Below, one piece after another: positions 15,924-24,593 of a stretch of DNA of 33,592 nucleotides (position 1 is its first letter; each line of letters starts with the position of its first letter). Location: contig JBKCIQ010000079.1 of the NCBI GenBank assembly GCA_046302135.1, forward strand, positions 1 through 33,592, in the 5' to 3' direction. This DNA comes from AM-1111 sp046302135. GTDB lineage: Bacteria > Bacteroidota > Bacteroidia > B-17B0 > Aurantibacillaceae. Made by a program: the position numbers and the translations under genes. The notes beneath the pieces are model-generated. The model was not told where the DNA came from. It was given only the letters and a program-made list of their open reading frames with translations, and made no database searches.

Positions 15924-15954
15924 GTGTAATTTGATTTTTGCACAACTAAATCAC

Positions 15955-17160
15955 ATGAATAAAAGTAATTACTTTTTTGGACAATCCGTTTTCGGACAGC
16001 TAATTTCTTTAATAGACGAGGCTCTTGTTTCAAGAACAGCCCGGGAATTAGACTCAGATTACAGAATCAAGAGATTTTCAACCTCTGATCATCTGATAAG
16101 TATGCTTTTTGCCTCAGTTAGTCATTGCAACTCTTTACGTGAGGTTTCCAGCGCCATGCTGGGTCTTAAAGGGAAAACAAAGCACTTTAGGCTTAAAGCT
16201 ATACCTTATAGAAGTACATTAAGTGATGCTAATAAACGAAGGTCTCACAGCGTATTTGGAAAAATTTACTCAGCGCTTTATAAGAGCTATAAAAACTGTT
16301 TATCGGACAGCCTACTTGATTTTTCATGGCAAAACCGAGTTGAAATCATTGATTCTACTACAATCGCCTTATTCAGAGATATTTTAAAGTGTGTGGGTAG
16401 AAAATCTTTTAACGGAAAAACAAAAGGAGGAATAAAGGTTCATACTCAAATGAATCTTCAGGAACGGGTTCCAAAATTGGTGTGGTATAGCTCTGCGGCA
16501 ACTCACGATAAAAACTTCCTTAATCATATTAATTTGGAAAAGGGACAAATAGCTGTGTTTGACAAAGGATATAATGATTATAAGACATTTGAGACGTTTA
16601 CAAAAAACGAAGTGTTTTTTGTAACCAGAATGAAAACGAATGCTACCTATAAATCTGTTGAAGAGCTGGAAATCCCATCTTATATTGATCAAGGAGTAAT
16701 CAAAGACGAAATCATTTGCATTGAGCTATCCGAATCAAATCAGTTGAAAGATCATCTTAAATTGAGAAGAATTGCCTACTGGGAAGAGGAAAACAAAAGA
16801 GTTTTTGAATTTATTACCAATCTTTTTGGCATGAATGCAGGACATATAGCACTCATCTACAAACAGAGATGGCAAATCGAATTATTGTATAAACAGTTCA
16901 AGCAAAATTTTCCGCTGAAATATTTTCTAGGAGATAATGAGAATGCAATCATGATTCAGATATGGTCTGCATTAATCACCAATTTACTTCTGACTGTGTT
17001 AAGAAAGAAACTCAAACGGAAATGGGCCTTTTCGAATCTGGTAAGTTTCTGCAGATTGCATTTATTCAACTATATTAACCTTATTAAATTTTTAAATAAT
17101 CCTGAAAAAGACTGGATAAAAACACAAAAAACACAAATCGATTTATTTACCCCAGGATAA
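15955..17160 (+). CDS. IS4-family transposase (DUF4372-type N terminus)
   Basis: A 401-aa DDE transposase, full length. The N-terminal DUF4372-like part ('FGQSVFGQLISLID', 'HLISMLFASVSHCNSLREVS') is followed by the catalytic core: D133 in 'IIDSTT', D203 in 'AVFDKGY', and E309 in 'YKQRWQIELLYKQFK', which matches the IS4 signature Y-x2-R-x3-E-x6-K. The ATG at 15955 is preferred over a frame start at 15922 inside the stem-loop. It cuts and joins the 15-bp ends of its element. No frameshift or stop is seen, so it should be active. Confidence 0.94.
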   Translation: MNKSNYFFGQSVFGQLISLIDEALVSRTARELDSDYRIKRFSTSDHLISMLFASVSHCNSLREVSSAMLGLKGKTKHFRLKAIPYRSTLSDANKRRSHSVFGKIYSALYKSYKNCLSDSLLDFSWQNRVEIIDSTTIALFRDILKCVGRKSFNGKTKGGIKVHTQMNLQERVPKLVWYSSAATHDKNFLNHINLEKGQIAVFDKGYNDYKTFETFTKNEVFFVTRMKTNATYKSVEELEIPSYIDQGVIKDEIICIELSESNQLKDHLKLRRIAYWEEENKRVFEFITNLFGMNAGHIALIYKQRWQIELLYKQFKQNFPLKYFLGDNENAIMIQIWSALITNLLLTVLRKKLKRKWAFSNLVSFCRLHLFNYINLIKFLNNPEKDWIKTQKTQIDLFTPG

Positions 17161-17225
17161 GGCAAAGGAGCTTACTTTTTAATTTTTGAAACAAACAATG
17201 ATGCTTCATAGATAAAAGTAGATTA

Positions 17226-17888
17226 TTACCACCATTTTATATCTTTATCGGACAGTAGTGATCTGAAATAAAACATTAAAGTGTTATTATACAACCCACG
17301 ATTAAATAAACGCTGCATAAAAAAAGTATATCCAACATTTCCGTTAAAAAAATAATCTCTTACCGGAAGTACAGAATAACTATGTCGTACACCTAAAAAT
17401 CCATTGTCAAAAAGTTTAAATTCTACCCCAAGTGAATATCCAAAATCATTAGATTTAAATGATAGTCCTGTATTAATAACACCATTTTGATTTTCCTCTT
17501 GAAACTTTATAAGTCTTCCATAATAGATTCCTCCGGTTAAAATAAATCTTTTAAGTTCATGATTCAGCTGTAATGGAACTTCAACGTATTGCATTCTTGC
17601 CAAATAAAAATCAAAATATCCATTCTCCGGGTCAGGATTCTCTCTAGCGCCCTTTTGTGAATAAGCAAATCCAAAATTTAAACTTGTTTTATCAGATATG
17701 TTTCTTCCAACGAAGACGCCCGAAAATAAACCTGCTTTTTTGTAGCCGCCGTAATAATCTCCGTCTATTTGGGCACCCTGAAGACCTGCCACGGCACTAA
17801 AATAAAATCTCTTTGAGTCTTCCTGTGCAAACAAAATTTCAACAAGCACAGAAAAAACCAGGATGAATATAAAATATCTGATATTCAC
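17226..17888 (-). CDS. PorT-like outer-membrane beta-barrel protein, 3' end replaced by the insertion
   Basis: A 220-aa exported protein: a signal peptide ('MNIRYFIFILVFSVLVEILFA' to about residue 21), then an eight-strand beta-barrel pattern with alternating residues and 'FYFSAVAGLQGAQIDGDYYGGYKKAG' near 28-53, of the 'outer membrane beta-barrel' PorT-like group. True PorT is a type IX secretion part, but I cannot tell this from the broader group. Start is GTG at 17888. The element's right end lies at 17260, so the last 11-12 residues ('SLLSDKDIKWW') come from IS sequence. The native end was 'YIIKPTKVDGKKN'. The barrel strands are mostly intact, so partial function is possible. Confidence 0.82.
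   Translation of the reverse strand: MNIRYFIFILVFSVLVEILFAQEDSKRFYFSAVAGLQGAQIDGDYYGGYKKAGLFSGVFVGRNISDKTSLNFGFAYSQKGARENPDPENGYFDFYLARMQYVEVPLQLNHELKRFILTGGIYYGRLIKFQEENQNGVINTGLSFKSNDFGYSLGVEFKLFDNGFLGVRHSYSVLPVRDYFFNGNVGYTFFMQRLFNRGLYNNTLMFYFRSLLSDKDIKWW
17261..17269 (+). repeat. 9-bp target site duplication, right copy
   Basis: ATCTGAAAT directly after the right inverted repeat, identical to 15856-15864. Confidence 0.9.
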
Positions 17889-17909
17889 AATCGAAAGTTA
17901 AGGTATTTC

Positions 17910-17944
17910 TTTGTTTATTCACTGATATAATTTGATTAAATTTG
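17910..17944 (+). promoter_or_regulatory. Bacteroidota promoter (TTTG-N23-TAAATTTG) of rfbA
   Basis: TTTG at 17910-17913 and TAAATTTG at 17937-17944, spacer 23 bases. The -7 box fits TAnnTTTG exactly. Transcription from about 17948-17950 would miss an in-frame ATG at 17945 and reach the ATG at 17960, which also starts right at the conserved protein. Confidence 0.55.
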
Positions 17945-17959
17945 ATGCGCAAAATTATT

Positions 17960-18823
17960 ATGAAAGGAATTATTCTTGCGGGTGGATCAGGTACACGACT
18001 TCACCCACTTACACTTGCAGTCAGCAAGCAATTAATGCCTGTTTATGACAAGCCCATGATTTACTATCCATTATCAGTTCTGATGATGGCAGGTATAAAA
18101 GAAATATTGATTATTTCAACCCCACATGATTTACCACATTTTAAAAAGCTACTCGGAGACGGTAAGAATATTGGTTGTAGGTTTGAATATGCTGAACAAG
18201 CGGTTCCAAATGGACTTGCCCAGGCTTTTGTTATAGGTGAGAAATTTATAGGAAATGATAAGGTTGCTCTAATTTTAGGTGACAACATTTTTTACGGTGT
18301 TGGACTAGGAAGAATGCTTCAAAAAATTAACGACCCTGACGGAGCTGTTGTTTTTGCCTATCACGTATCTGATCCTGAACGTTACGGCGTTGTTGAGTTT
18401 GACACAGAAAACAATGTACTTTCAATCGAAGAAAAACCTCAAAACCCTAAATCCAATTATGCTGTTCCAGGACTTTATTTCTATGACAATTCAGTTGTTC
18501 AAATAGCAAAAGAACTTAAACCAAGTGCAAGAGGTGAGTTTGAAATTACAGATGTAAATAAGGAATATTTAAGCAGAAAAAAATTAAAAGTATCAGTACT
18601 TGACAGAGGTACGGCTTGGCTGGACACCGGAACTTTTGCTTCCTTAATGCAGGCAGGGCAATTTGTTCAGGTAATTGAGGAAAGACAAGGGCTGAAAATT
18701 GGATGTATTGAGGAAGTTGCTTATAAAATGGGGTTCATTGATAAAACTCAGTTGATGAAAATTGCAGAACCACTTTTGAAAAGCGGTTATGGAACCTATC
18801 TAATGAAACAAGCTGATATTTGA
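17960..18823 (+). CDS. rfbA: glucose-1-phosphate thymidylyltransferase
   Basis: A 287-aa RfbA/RmlA, which makes dTDP-glucose from glucose-1-phosphate and dTTP, the first step to dTDP-rhamnose and other deoxysugars. Signatures: 'MKGIILAGGSGTRLHPLT', 'SKQLMPVYDKPMIYYPLS', 'LILGDNIFYG', 'YGVVEFD' and 'IEEKPQNPKSNYAVPGLYFYD'. The start at 17960 is chosen by the conserved 'MKGIILAGG' opening and by the promoter; length is standard. rfbB, rfbC and rfbD are not in the window. The next gene's possible TTG start overlaps its stop, but the ATG at 18829 is more likely. Confidence 0.97.
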   Translation: MKGIILAGGSGTRLHPLTLAVSKQLMPVYDKPMIYYPLSVLMMAGIKEILIISTPHDLPHFKKLLGDGKNIGCRFEYAEQAVPNGLAQAFVIGEKFIGNDKVALILGDNIFYGVGLGRMLQKINDPDGAVVFAYHVSDPERYGVVEFDTENNVLSIEEKPQNPKSNYAVPGLYFYDNSVVQIAKELKPSARGEFEITDVNKEYLSRKKLKVSVLDRGTAWLDTGTFASLMQAGQFVQVIEERQGLKIGCIEEVAYKMGFIDKTQLMKIAEPLLKSGYGTYLMKQADI

Positions 18824-18828
18824 TTAAA

Positions 18829-19809
18829 ATGATTTACGAGAAATTTCTAAGTACACTAGACAGAAAATTGGAATATGTTTTTTCTGACAAGAAATTAAAA
18901 CCTACCGAACTTTATGAACCTCAAAATTACATTCTGTCACTTGGTGGAAAACGGATAAGACCACTACTTGCACTAATTGCATCAGATTTATTTTGTTCTG
19001 ACTACAAAAAAGCTATGCCTGCGGCTTTATGCGTTGAATTATTTCATAATTTTTCATTGATTCATGATGACATTCTTGATAAAGCTCCTCTTAGGAGAGG
19101 TAAACAAACTGTGCACAAAAAATGGAATACTAATATTGCAATTCTAAGTGGAGATGCAATGCTTGTGCGCTCTTACATAGAATTAAATAAAGCAGAAACT
19201 AAATTCAGAGATTCATTAAATAAAATTTTCAGTGAAACAGCAATAGAAGTTTGCGAAGGGCAACAAGATGATATGAATTTTGAAACAAGCAACTCAGTTT
19301 CAGTTCAACAATATAAAGAAATGATAACCAAGAAAACTGCAATTTTGCTTGCCTGCAGTTTGCAATTGGGAGCAATATGCGCAAATGCAAAAGAAAAAGA
19401 AGCAAGATTAATTTATAATTGCGGAAAACATCTCGGTATTGCATTTCAAATAAAGGATGATCTTTTAGACGCTTTTGGCGACCAAAAAAAGTTTGGAAAA
19501 CAGGTTGGTGGTGATATCATTTCAAACAAAAAAACATTTCTCTTGTTAAAAGCTTTAGAATTAGCCAATACAAAGCAAAAAAAAGAATTAAAAAATTGGA
19601 TATCAATTAAAAAATTCAATAAAAAGGCTAAAGTAAATTCAATAATCAGAATATTTGATGAAATTGGAATCAGAGAGTTAACTCAAAAAGAAATTGACCT
19701 CCACTTTAAAACTGCCATTACAACCTTTAATAAAATTGAATCTATTGAATTCTCCAAAAAAGAAATTTTTATAAATTTCTGTGTTGAACTAATGAATCGT
19801 GAGAAATAA
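18829..19809 (+). CDS. polyprenyl (short-chain) diphosphate synthase
   Basis: A 326-aa trans-prenyltransferase that builds linear isoprenyl diphosphates from IPP and an allylic starter. Both Asp-rich motifs are present: the first, DDILD in 'FSLIHDDILDKAPLRRGK', and the second, DDLLD in 'QIKDDLLDAFGD'. 'GGKRIRPLLALIA' binds IPP. The fifth residue before the first motif is Phe, which favours C15-C20 products (farnesyl or geranylgeranyl diphosphate); the exact length is not certain. The ATG at 18829 is preferred over TTG at 18820. It overlaps the ATL gene by 11 bases. Confidence 0.92.
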   Translation: MIYEKFLSTLDRKLEYVFSDKKLKPTELYEPQNYILSLGGKRIRPLLALIASDLFCSDYKKAMPAALCVELFHNFSLIHDDILDKAPLRRGKQTVHKKWNTNIAILSGDAMLVRSYIELNKAETKFRDSLNKIFSETAIEVCEGQQDDMNFETSNSVSVQQYKEMITKKTAILLACSLQLGAICANAKEKEARLIYNCGKHLGIAFQIKDDLLDAFGDQKKFGKQVGGDIISNKKTFLLLKALELANTKQKKELKNWISIKKFNKKAKVNSIIRIFDEIGIRELTQKEIDLHFKTAITTFNKIESIEFSKKEIFINFCVELMNREK

Positions 19810-20173
19810 ATCGATTAGAAAACAAGCAAAAGTAAATTCAGGTAAAAATGATTTCTTTCAAATGGTTTGGGAAGTTGTTCGTCTTATCCCTAAAGGAAGA
19901 ATAACAAATTATGGTGCAATTGCTAAATACTTGGGAAGCGGATCAAGTGCAAGAGTAGTTGGCTACGCAATGAATGCCAGTCACTCTTCGGGTAAAAAAG
20001 TACCAGCACACAGAGTAGTTAATAGAAATGGAATTTTAACAGGTAAACATCACTTTAAAACGCCTTTTGAAATGGAAGAACTATTAATAAAAGAAGGTGT
20101 TATTGTAAAAGAGAATAAAATTATTGACTTTGAAAAAAAATTCTGGGACCCGGTTAAAGAATTACATCTTTAA
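19799..20173 (+). CDS. alkyltransferase-like (ATL) DNA damage protein
   Basis: A 124-aa protein of the MGMT/Ogt DNA-binding domain. The active motif PCHR reads PAHR at 69-72 ('KVPAHRVVN'), so the alkyl-accepting Cys is Ala. Other conserved parts are 'VVRLIPKGRITNYGAIAKYLG', the Arg finger in 'SSARVVGYAMNA', and 'NRNGILTGK'. ATL proteins bind O6-alkylguanine without repairing it and hand it to nucleotide excision repair. A similar PAHR protein is known from Thermus. Start is GTG at 19799 in an 11-base overlap with the prenyl synthase; no other start fits. The stop is 4 bases from the convergent baeRF gene. Confidence 0.9.
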   Translation: MRNKSIRKQAKVNSGKNDFFQMVWEVVRLIPKGRITNYGAIAKYLGSGSSARVVGYAMNASHSSGKKVPAHRVVNRNGILTGKHHFKTPFEMEELLIKEGVIVKENKIIDFEKKFWDPVKELHL

Positions 20174-20177
20174 GTCA

Positions 20178-21305
20178 TTAGTTCTCAGAACGACGGTATC
20201 TTAATTTTAACGCAATTCTATCATGTTGTTCGAGCTTATTGTTACCAACAATGTGTATTTTGCCATTCATTGAAAGAACAATTGCAATAATATAATCAAC
20301 TGCATCGGGTATATATTGATGATTTTCAAGCGGCTTAAATCTGCTTAATAGTCCTTTCGATTCAGTTAGATACGCCTCACACTCAAAATCCTTTTCAATA
20401 AACAAATCCATACCCATCCCGTTTTTAGAAGCATACCATACCTCTTCCAGACCGCTTGCAACTTGACGTTTACCAAATGAATCTGCCAAAGCATCTAACA
20501 TTTCATCTTCTTTCATATTCATCCAAGACAACACTTCCTTATAAATTCTTTCTTTAGGAATTTTATTATTTCCTTCAGAATAATTTCCATCAATTATACC
20601 TGCGATATTTTTTTTGTTAGCCGATAACTTTAAAAAATAACCTGTTTCTTTTTTTACACCTGAAATAAAGATTGGAGATTCTTTTAAATATTTTTGTAAT
20701 ATATCATCAACTTTCTTGAGCTCAGCCTGAAATCTTTTCTCCTTCATAATTGATTTATCTTTCTCGGTACTTTTCATAAAGTTCAAATATGAATTTCCTC
20801 TGAAAGGTTTTTCGTAAATATAATCGTCTAAAATTAAATGCGGGAAAGCTTCATCTCTTATCTCTTTAAATTCAGAACCTGAAAAAGAATAAAGCCTTAT
20901 TATATCTGTATTTAATGAAAGGTAATAATAGTTAATATCCAATTGTTGCTGAAAAAGCAATTCACGTAATCGAAATGTGGAATCCACAATAACATGCTCT
21001 TTTACCGGAAAAGAAAACTTTACCCATTTTGAAAAGTTTGGAGAAACGAAAACACCTATACCCAATTCATTTCGTAAAAAATCTATTTCTTCAGTAACTA
21101 TTTTTAGCTTATTTTGAATCTCATAGAAGTTATTAGGGTGTATTTGTTTGACCTGAAGCAAAACAAATTCGATTGCTTTTCTTAACGCAGGCTCATCAAT
21201 TTGCCTTTCATTACCCTTTGGATGAGTCGGTAATATAATGGATATGCAAGGAAGGAAGCCAACTTGCTTATTTATCCCCGATTTGACCAATTCTTTAATC
21301 TGCAT
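20178..21305 (-). CDS. baeRF-family (bacterial archaeo-eukaryotic release factor-like) protein
   Basis: A 375-aa protein resembling the bacterial release-factor-like (baeRF, family 3 type) group: a start like 'FLPCISIILPTHPKGNE' and a long N-terminal domain with 'LGIGVFVSPNFSKWVKF', then central and C-terminal eRF1-like domains. Such proteins are related in fold to eRF1/aRF1 and Dom34 and are proposed to act on stalled ribosomes. I see no clear GGQ peptide-release motif, so peptide release is doubtful. It follows the phosphoribosyltransferase gene by 9 bases; that pairing, next to an erythromycin-esterase gene, recurs in bacteria (from memory). Function unproven. Confidence 0.7.
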   Translation of the reverse strand: MQIKELVKSGINKQVGFLPCISIILPTHPKGNERQIDEPALRKAIEFVLLQVKQIHPNNFYEIQNKLKIVTEEIDFLRNELGIGVFVSPNFSKWVKFSFPVKEHVIVDSTFRLRELLFQQQLDINYYYLSLNTDIIRLYSFSGSEFKEIRDEAFPHLILDDYIYEKPFRGNSYLNFMKSTEKDKSIMKEKRFQAELKKVDDILQKYLKESPIFISGVKKETGYFLKLSANKKNIAGIIDGNYSEGNNKIPKERIYKEVLSWMNMKEDEMLDALADSFGKRQVASGLEEVWYASKNGMGMDLFIEKDFECEAYLTESKGLLSRFKPLENHQYIPDAVDYIIAIVLSMNGKIHIVGNNKLEQHDRIALKLRYRRSEN

Positions 21306-21314
21306 CTTATTTTG

Positions 21315-22001
21315 TTATAGTAAAAAATCTTCATTAAAATATAAATCTTCTTCTTCGTTTATAATATTTTGAAGGTTACGATTTTCCTCCAACAACTTTT
21401 TCACTTCAATATCTTCTATTTGAGTATAGTTTTTATAAAATGCTCCAACACCATGAAAGTAACGTGGAGCAAAAAGGAAAACTAAATTATCTGAAACTTT
21501 TTTAATTTTATCTATGTTGTCTACAGGTATTAATGGTACTGCAACAACTATACTTGAAGGTTCCTTACCTCTTAACATTTTTATTGTTGCCAATACGGTA
21601 TTACCCGTAGCAATACCATCATCAACTAATATTACAATTTTACCAGTAACATCAGAAAATAAATCTGTACCCGTATAGGCTTTATACTTTTCCTTCAGAT
21701 TAATTTTTATTCGTTTTATTTCCTTTTCAATATATTCATTAGGAACCTCCGAATGAGTATCCATAACAACTGTGTCATTGCAAACTGACCCTATTGCAAA
21801 TTCCGGGTTATAAGGATGAGATATCTTTTTTGACATCACAAGATCTAAAGGAAGATTTAGATGTTTTGAAATAACAAAGCCCACAGGAACACCACCCCTT
21901 GGAATTGCCAATACGATAGCATCTTTGTTCTTATATCTTAAAAGTTTTTCCGCTAAAAGTTTTCCAGCTTCATTTCTATCTGCAATAATATCTTGAACCA
22001 T
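21315..22001 (-). CDS. phosphoribosyltransferase-family protein
   Basis: A 228-aa type I phosphoribosyltransferase fold. The PRPP-binding loop is 'VILVDDGIATGNT' at 123-135. Other parts seen are 'VLAIPRGGVPVGFVISKHL' (about 30-48) and 'DLVMSKKISHPYNPEFAIGSV'. The Met at 22001 is preferred over an in-frame Met at 22049, because it starts right at the conserved 'DRNEAGKLLAEKL' helix. The start leaves a 113-base intergenic region to the divergent erythromycin-esterase gene. The acceptor base is not identifiable; this subgroup often sits with, or is fused to, erythromycin-esterase proteins and dienelactone-type hydrolases. Confidence 0.88.
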   Translation of the reverse strand: MVQDIIADRNEAGKLLAEKLLRYKNKDAIVLAIPRGGVPVGFVISKHLNLPLDLVMSKKISHPYNPEFAIGSVCNDTVVMDTHSEVPNEYIEKEIKRIKINLKEKYKAYTGTDLFSDVTGKIVILVDDGIATGNTVLATIKMLRGKEPSSIVVAVPLIPVDNIDKIKKVSDNLVFLFAPRYFHGVGAFYKNYTQIEDIEVKKLLEENRNLQNIINEEEDLYFNEDFLL

Positions 22002-22114
22002 TTTTAAATTCAAATTTAACAAACAGATGAAGCAATCAATATGACTCAAGTCAAATAATCATCTAATTGATTTCATTTTATAGAATTAAAGTGGGTATTT
22101 ACTTTACATCAAAA

Positions 22115-23443
22115 ATGGAATTTCAATCAAACGAAGTAAAAGAAATATCGGAGCTTTCACATTTTATCAAACATATTTCCCATCCGCTTAATAATGAAAA
22201 TGATCTTGATCCATTGATGGAACTTATAGGAGATGCAAAATTTGTATTACTCGGAGAAGCAACTCATGGAACCCATGAATTTTACACCTGGAGAGCCAAT
22301 ATTTCCAAAAGACTAATCAAAGAAAAAAAATTTTCATTTATAGCAGTCGAAGGAGATTGGCCTGATTGCTACCGACTGAATAGATACATTAAGCATTACA
22401 ACAAATCAGGCGAGCATGCAAAAGATATATTACAAAGTTTCAACCGATGGCCGACCTGGATGTGGGCAAATTGGGAAATTGTTTCATTTGCAGAATGGAT
22501 GAGAAAATACAATTCAGAACTACCGATGAGTAAAAGAATCGGTTTTTATGGGTTAGATGTTTATAGTTTATGGGAATCTGTTGAGGCTGTAAAAAACTAC
22601 CTTAAAATTCATGATAAAGAATCTTTAGATTTATTAAACCGAGTAATAAATTGTTTTGAACCATTTGGCAACAAAGAGGGGGGTTCTTATGCACAAGCCA
22701 CACAAATATTAACTTATTCCTGTGAAACAGAAGTATTAAATCTTTTAAATGAAATCAGGAAAAAAATTAACACCTACCCTACTGATCGTGAGTCAGCATT
22801 CAGTACTGAACAAAATGCTTTAGTTACTGTGAATGCTGAACATTACTATAGAACCATGTTAAAAGGAGATGTTACTTCATGGAACATTAGAGATAGGCAT
22901 ATGATGGAAACGCTAAACAGAATCACAAAATTTTACGGAACAGATTCAAAAGCCATTGTTTGGGAGCACAACACTCATATTGGTGATGCAAGAGCAACAG
23001 ATATGTGGAGACATGGAATGATAAATCTTGGGCAATTGACAAAAGAAGAGCATGAAAAAAAAGGTGTTGTAAGAGTTGGTTTTGGTACCTATAGCGGAAG
23101 TGTAATTGCAGGAAGAAAATGGAACGGTAAACTAAGAATAATGGAACTACCGGAGGCTAAAGAAGGAAGTATTGAAAAAATGATGCATGAAGCAGGTGGA
23201 AACAACAAGTTATTTATTTCCTCACAAATGAAAAAACATAGTTTTTTCAGAAGACCTGCTGATCATCGAGCAGTTGGAGTTGTATATCAATCAGAAAACG
23301 ATAAGATAAATAATTATGTACCAAGCAAACTTGATGAAAGATACGAGGCATTTATTTTTATTGATGAAACAACGGCCTTACACCCGTTACATGTTCTAAG
23401 TGATGCACACCAAACACCCGACACCTATCCATTTGGATTTTAA
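22115..23443 (+). CDS. erythromycin esterase-family protein
   Basis: A 442-aa protein of the EreA/EreB-like family. Motifs with the conserved Glu and His residues: 'LGEATHGTHEF' (46-56), 'VEGDWPD' (78-84), 'FYGLDVYSLWESV' and 'WEHNTHIGDARATDM', all near full match. Esterases of this fold open macrolide lactones, but most chromosomal members have other, unknown substrates, so resistance should not be assumed. The Met at 22115 is preferred over one at 22067. It is divergent from the phosphoribosyltransferase/baeRF pair, and is followed after 10 bases by a site-2 protease, so all four genes look like one stress-related neighbourhood. Confidence 0.88.
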   Translation: MEFQSNEVKEISELSHFIKHISHPLNNENDLDPLMELIGDAKFVLLGEATHGTHEFYTWRANISKRLIKEKKFSFIAVEGDWPDCYRLNRYIKHYNKSGEHAKDILQSFNRWPTWMWANWEIVSFAEWMRKYNSELPMSKRIGFYGLDVYSLWESVEAVKNYLKIHDKESLDLLNRVINCFEPFGNKEGGSYAQATQILTYSCETEVLNLLNEIRKKINTYPTDRESAFSTEQNALVTVNAEHYYRTMLKGDVTSWNIRDRHMMETLNRITKFYGTDSKAIVWEHNTHIGDARATDMWRHGMINLGQLTKEEHEKKGVVRVGFGTYSGSVIAGRKWNGKLRIMELPEAKEGSIEKMMHEAGGNNKLFISSQMKKHSFFRRPADHRAVGVVYQSENDKINNYVPSKLDERYEAFIFIDETTALHPLHVLSDAHQTPDTYPFGF

Positions 23444-23453
23444 AAAATAAATT

Positions 23454-24554
23454 ATGAAGTGGTCAATATACACAGGTAAAATTGCAGGAATAAAACTTTT
23501 TATTCACTGGACCTTAATTTTTTTTCTATTATGGATAGGCTTCAACTCTTTTCGCTCAGGCGGAAATATAAATGAAATGTACTTTTCAATCCTCTTTATG
23601 ATTAGCGTTTTTATTTGTGTTTTGCTTCATGAATTGGGACATGCACTTACAGCAAAAAAATTAGGATATGAAACAAAAAATATAACCTTACTACCTATTG
23701 GCGGCTTGGCACAAATGACAGAAATCCCTGAAAAGCCGAAACACGAATTAGCGGTTGCTATTTCAGGTCCTATCGTAAATTTAATTATTGGAAGTATTTT
23801 ATTACCAATTTCTATATACTTGAATGGAATTTCAGAAATAGATTTATCAAGAGTGAATAATCTTTCCGGCTTTATAATAAACTTAACTATTGTAAATTTT
23901 TCATTGGCTTTTTTCAATTTGTTACCGGCATTTCCTATGGATGGAGGACGGGTATTGAGATCCTTCCTGGCGTGGAAATCTAATGACAGAGTTAAGGCCA
24001 CGCAAATAGCTTCAAACTTGGGTAAGGTAATGGCTGTTATTTTTTTTGTTACCGGTGTGTTTTTTAACCCAATACTTGCTTTAATAGGAGTATTCATTTT
24101 TATTATGGCTCATTCAGAAAATCAAATAGTAAAATCAAAGGAGTATTTAAGCGATTATAAGGTCAGCGATGTACTCATGAAAAATTTTCATTCATTGCAA
24201 TCAGACGACAAGCTAGAAAACGCAATCAATTTATTGCTCAATGTTCAGGCCAGTGACTTTGTAGTTTTTAAAAATGAAAAAGTGGTCGGAACTCTTTCCA
24301 GAGATAATATCATTTCTGCTTTGTCTGAAAACGGAAAAGAAATTTTAATTGAAAAAGCTATGAATCAAAATTTTAAAACAGTTAATATTGATTTTAAATT
24401 AAACGAAATATATCCAACAATATTAAGCAATGGAAAAAGCATTATTCCGGTGTATGATAATGGAAAATTTATGGGAATAATAGATGGTCAGAATATTGCG
24501 GAATTCCTTTTATTGAAAAATACAGAAAACAAAAGAAAGAATGTACAAGTTTAA
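23454..24554 (+). CDS. site-2 protease family membrane metallopeptidase with CBS domains
   Basis: A 366-aa intramembrane zinc protease of the S2P/M50B group (SpoIVFB-like, with C-terminal CBS pair). The active-site motif HELGH lies at 59-63, and the second, 'NLLPAFPMDGG', at 155-165 (metal-binding D163). About six hydrophobic helices fill the first ~215 residues. CBS domains cover about 225-355, so activity may be tuned by adenine nucleotides, as in SpoIVFB. S2P enzymes cut membrane-bound anti-sigma factors or signal peptides; the substrate here is unknown. It follows the erythromycin-esterase gene by 10 bases and is probably co-transcribed. Confidence 0.92.
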   Translation: MKWSIYTGKIAGIKLFIHWTLIFFLLWIGFNSFRSGGNINEMYFSILFMISVFICVLLHELGHALTAKKLGYETKNITLLPIGGLAQMTEIPEKPKHELAVAISGPIVNLIIGSILLPISIYLNGISEIDLSRVNNLSGFIINLTIVNFSLAFFNLLPAFPMDGGRVLRSFLAWKSNDRVKATQIASNLGKVMAVIFFVTGVFFNPILALIGVFIFIMAHSENQIVKSKEYLSDYKVSDVLMKNFHSLQSDDKLENAINLLLNVQASDFVVFKNEKVVGTLSRDNIISALSENGKEILIEKAMNQNFKTVNIDFKLNEIYPTILSNGKSIIPVYDNGKFMGIIDGQNIAEFLLLKNTENKRKNVQV

Positions 24555-24593
24555 ATTATAGAACTTTGAATTATATTGAAACCTCGTTGAACA

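Larger units (their letters stand above)
15865..17260 (+). mobile_element. complete IS4-family insertion sequence, 1,396 bp
   Basis: Ends are perfect 15-bp inverted repeats, CACTACTGTCCGATA at 15865-15879 and its complement at 17246-17260, flanked by the 9-bp direct duplication. It carries one transposase gene and, before it, a strong 10-bp stem-loop. The perfect ends, perfect duplication and intact transposase suggest recent, active transposition. It sits in the last 50 bases of the PorT-like gene and separates that gene from ubiX. Confidence 0.93.

Noticed and set aside
22115..23443. Macrolide resistance gene (ereA/ereB)
   Set aside because: Family membership alone does not show macrolide hydrolysis; the chromosomal stress context argues against an acquired resistance gene.
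23627..24097. 156-aa open frame antisense to the site-2 protease gene
   Set aside because: It is fully inside a strongly supported gene and has no recognisable domain, promoter or start context.
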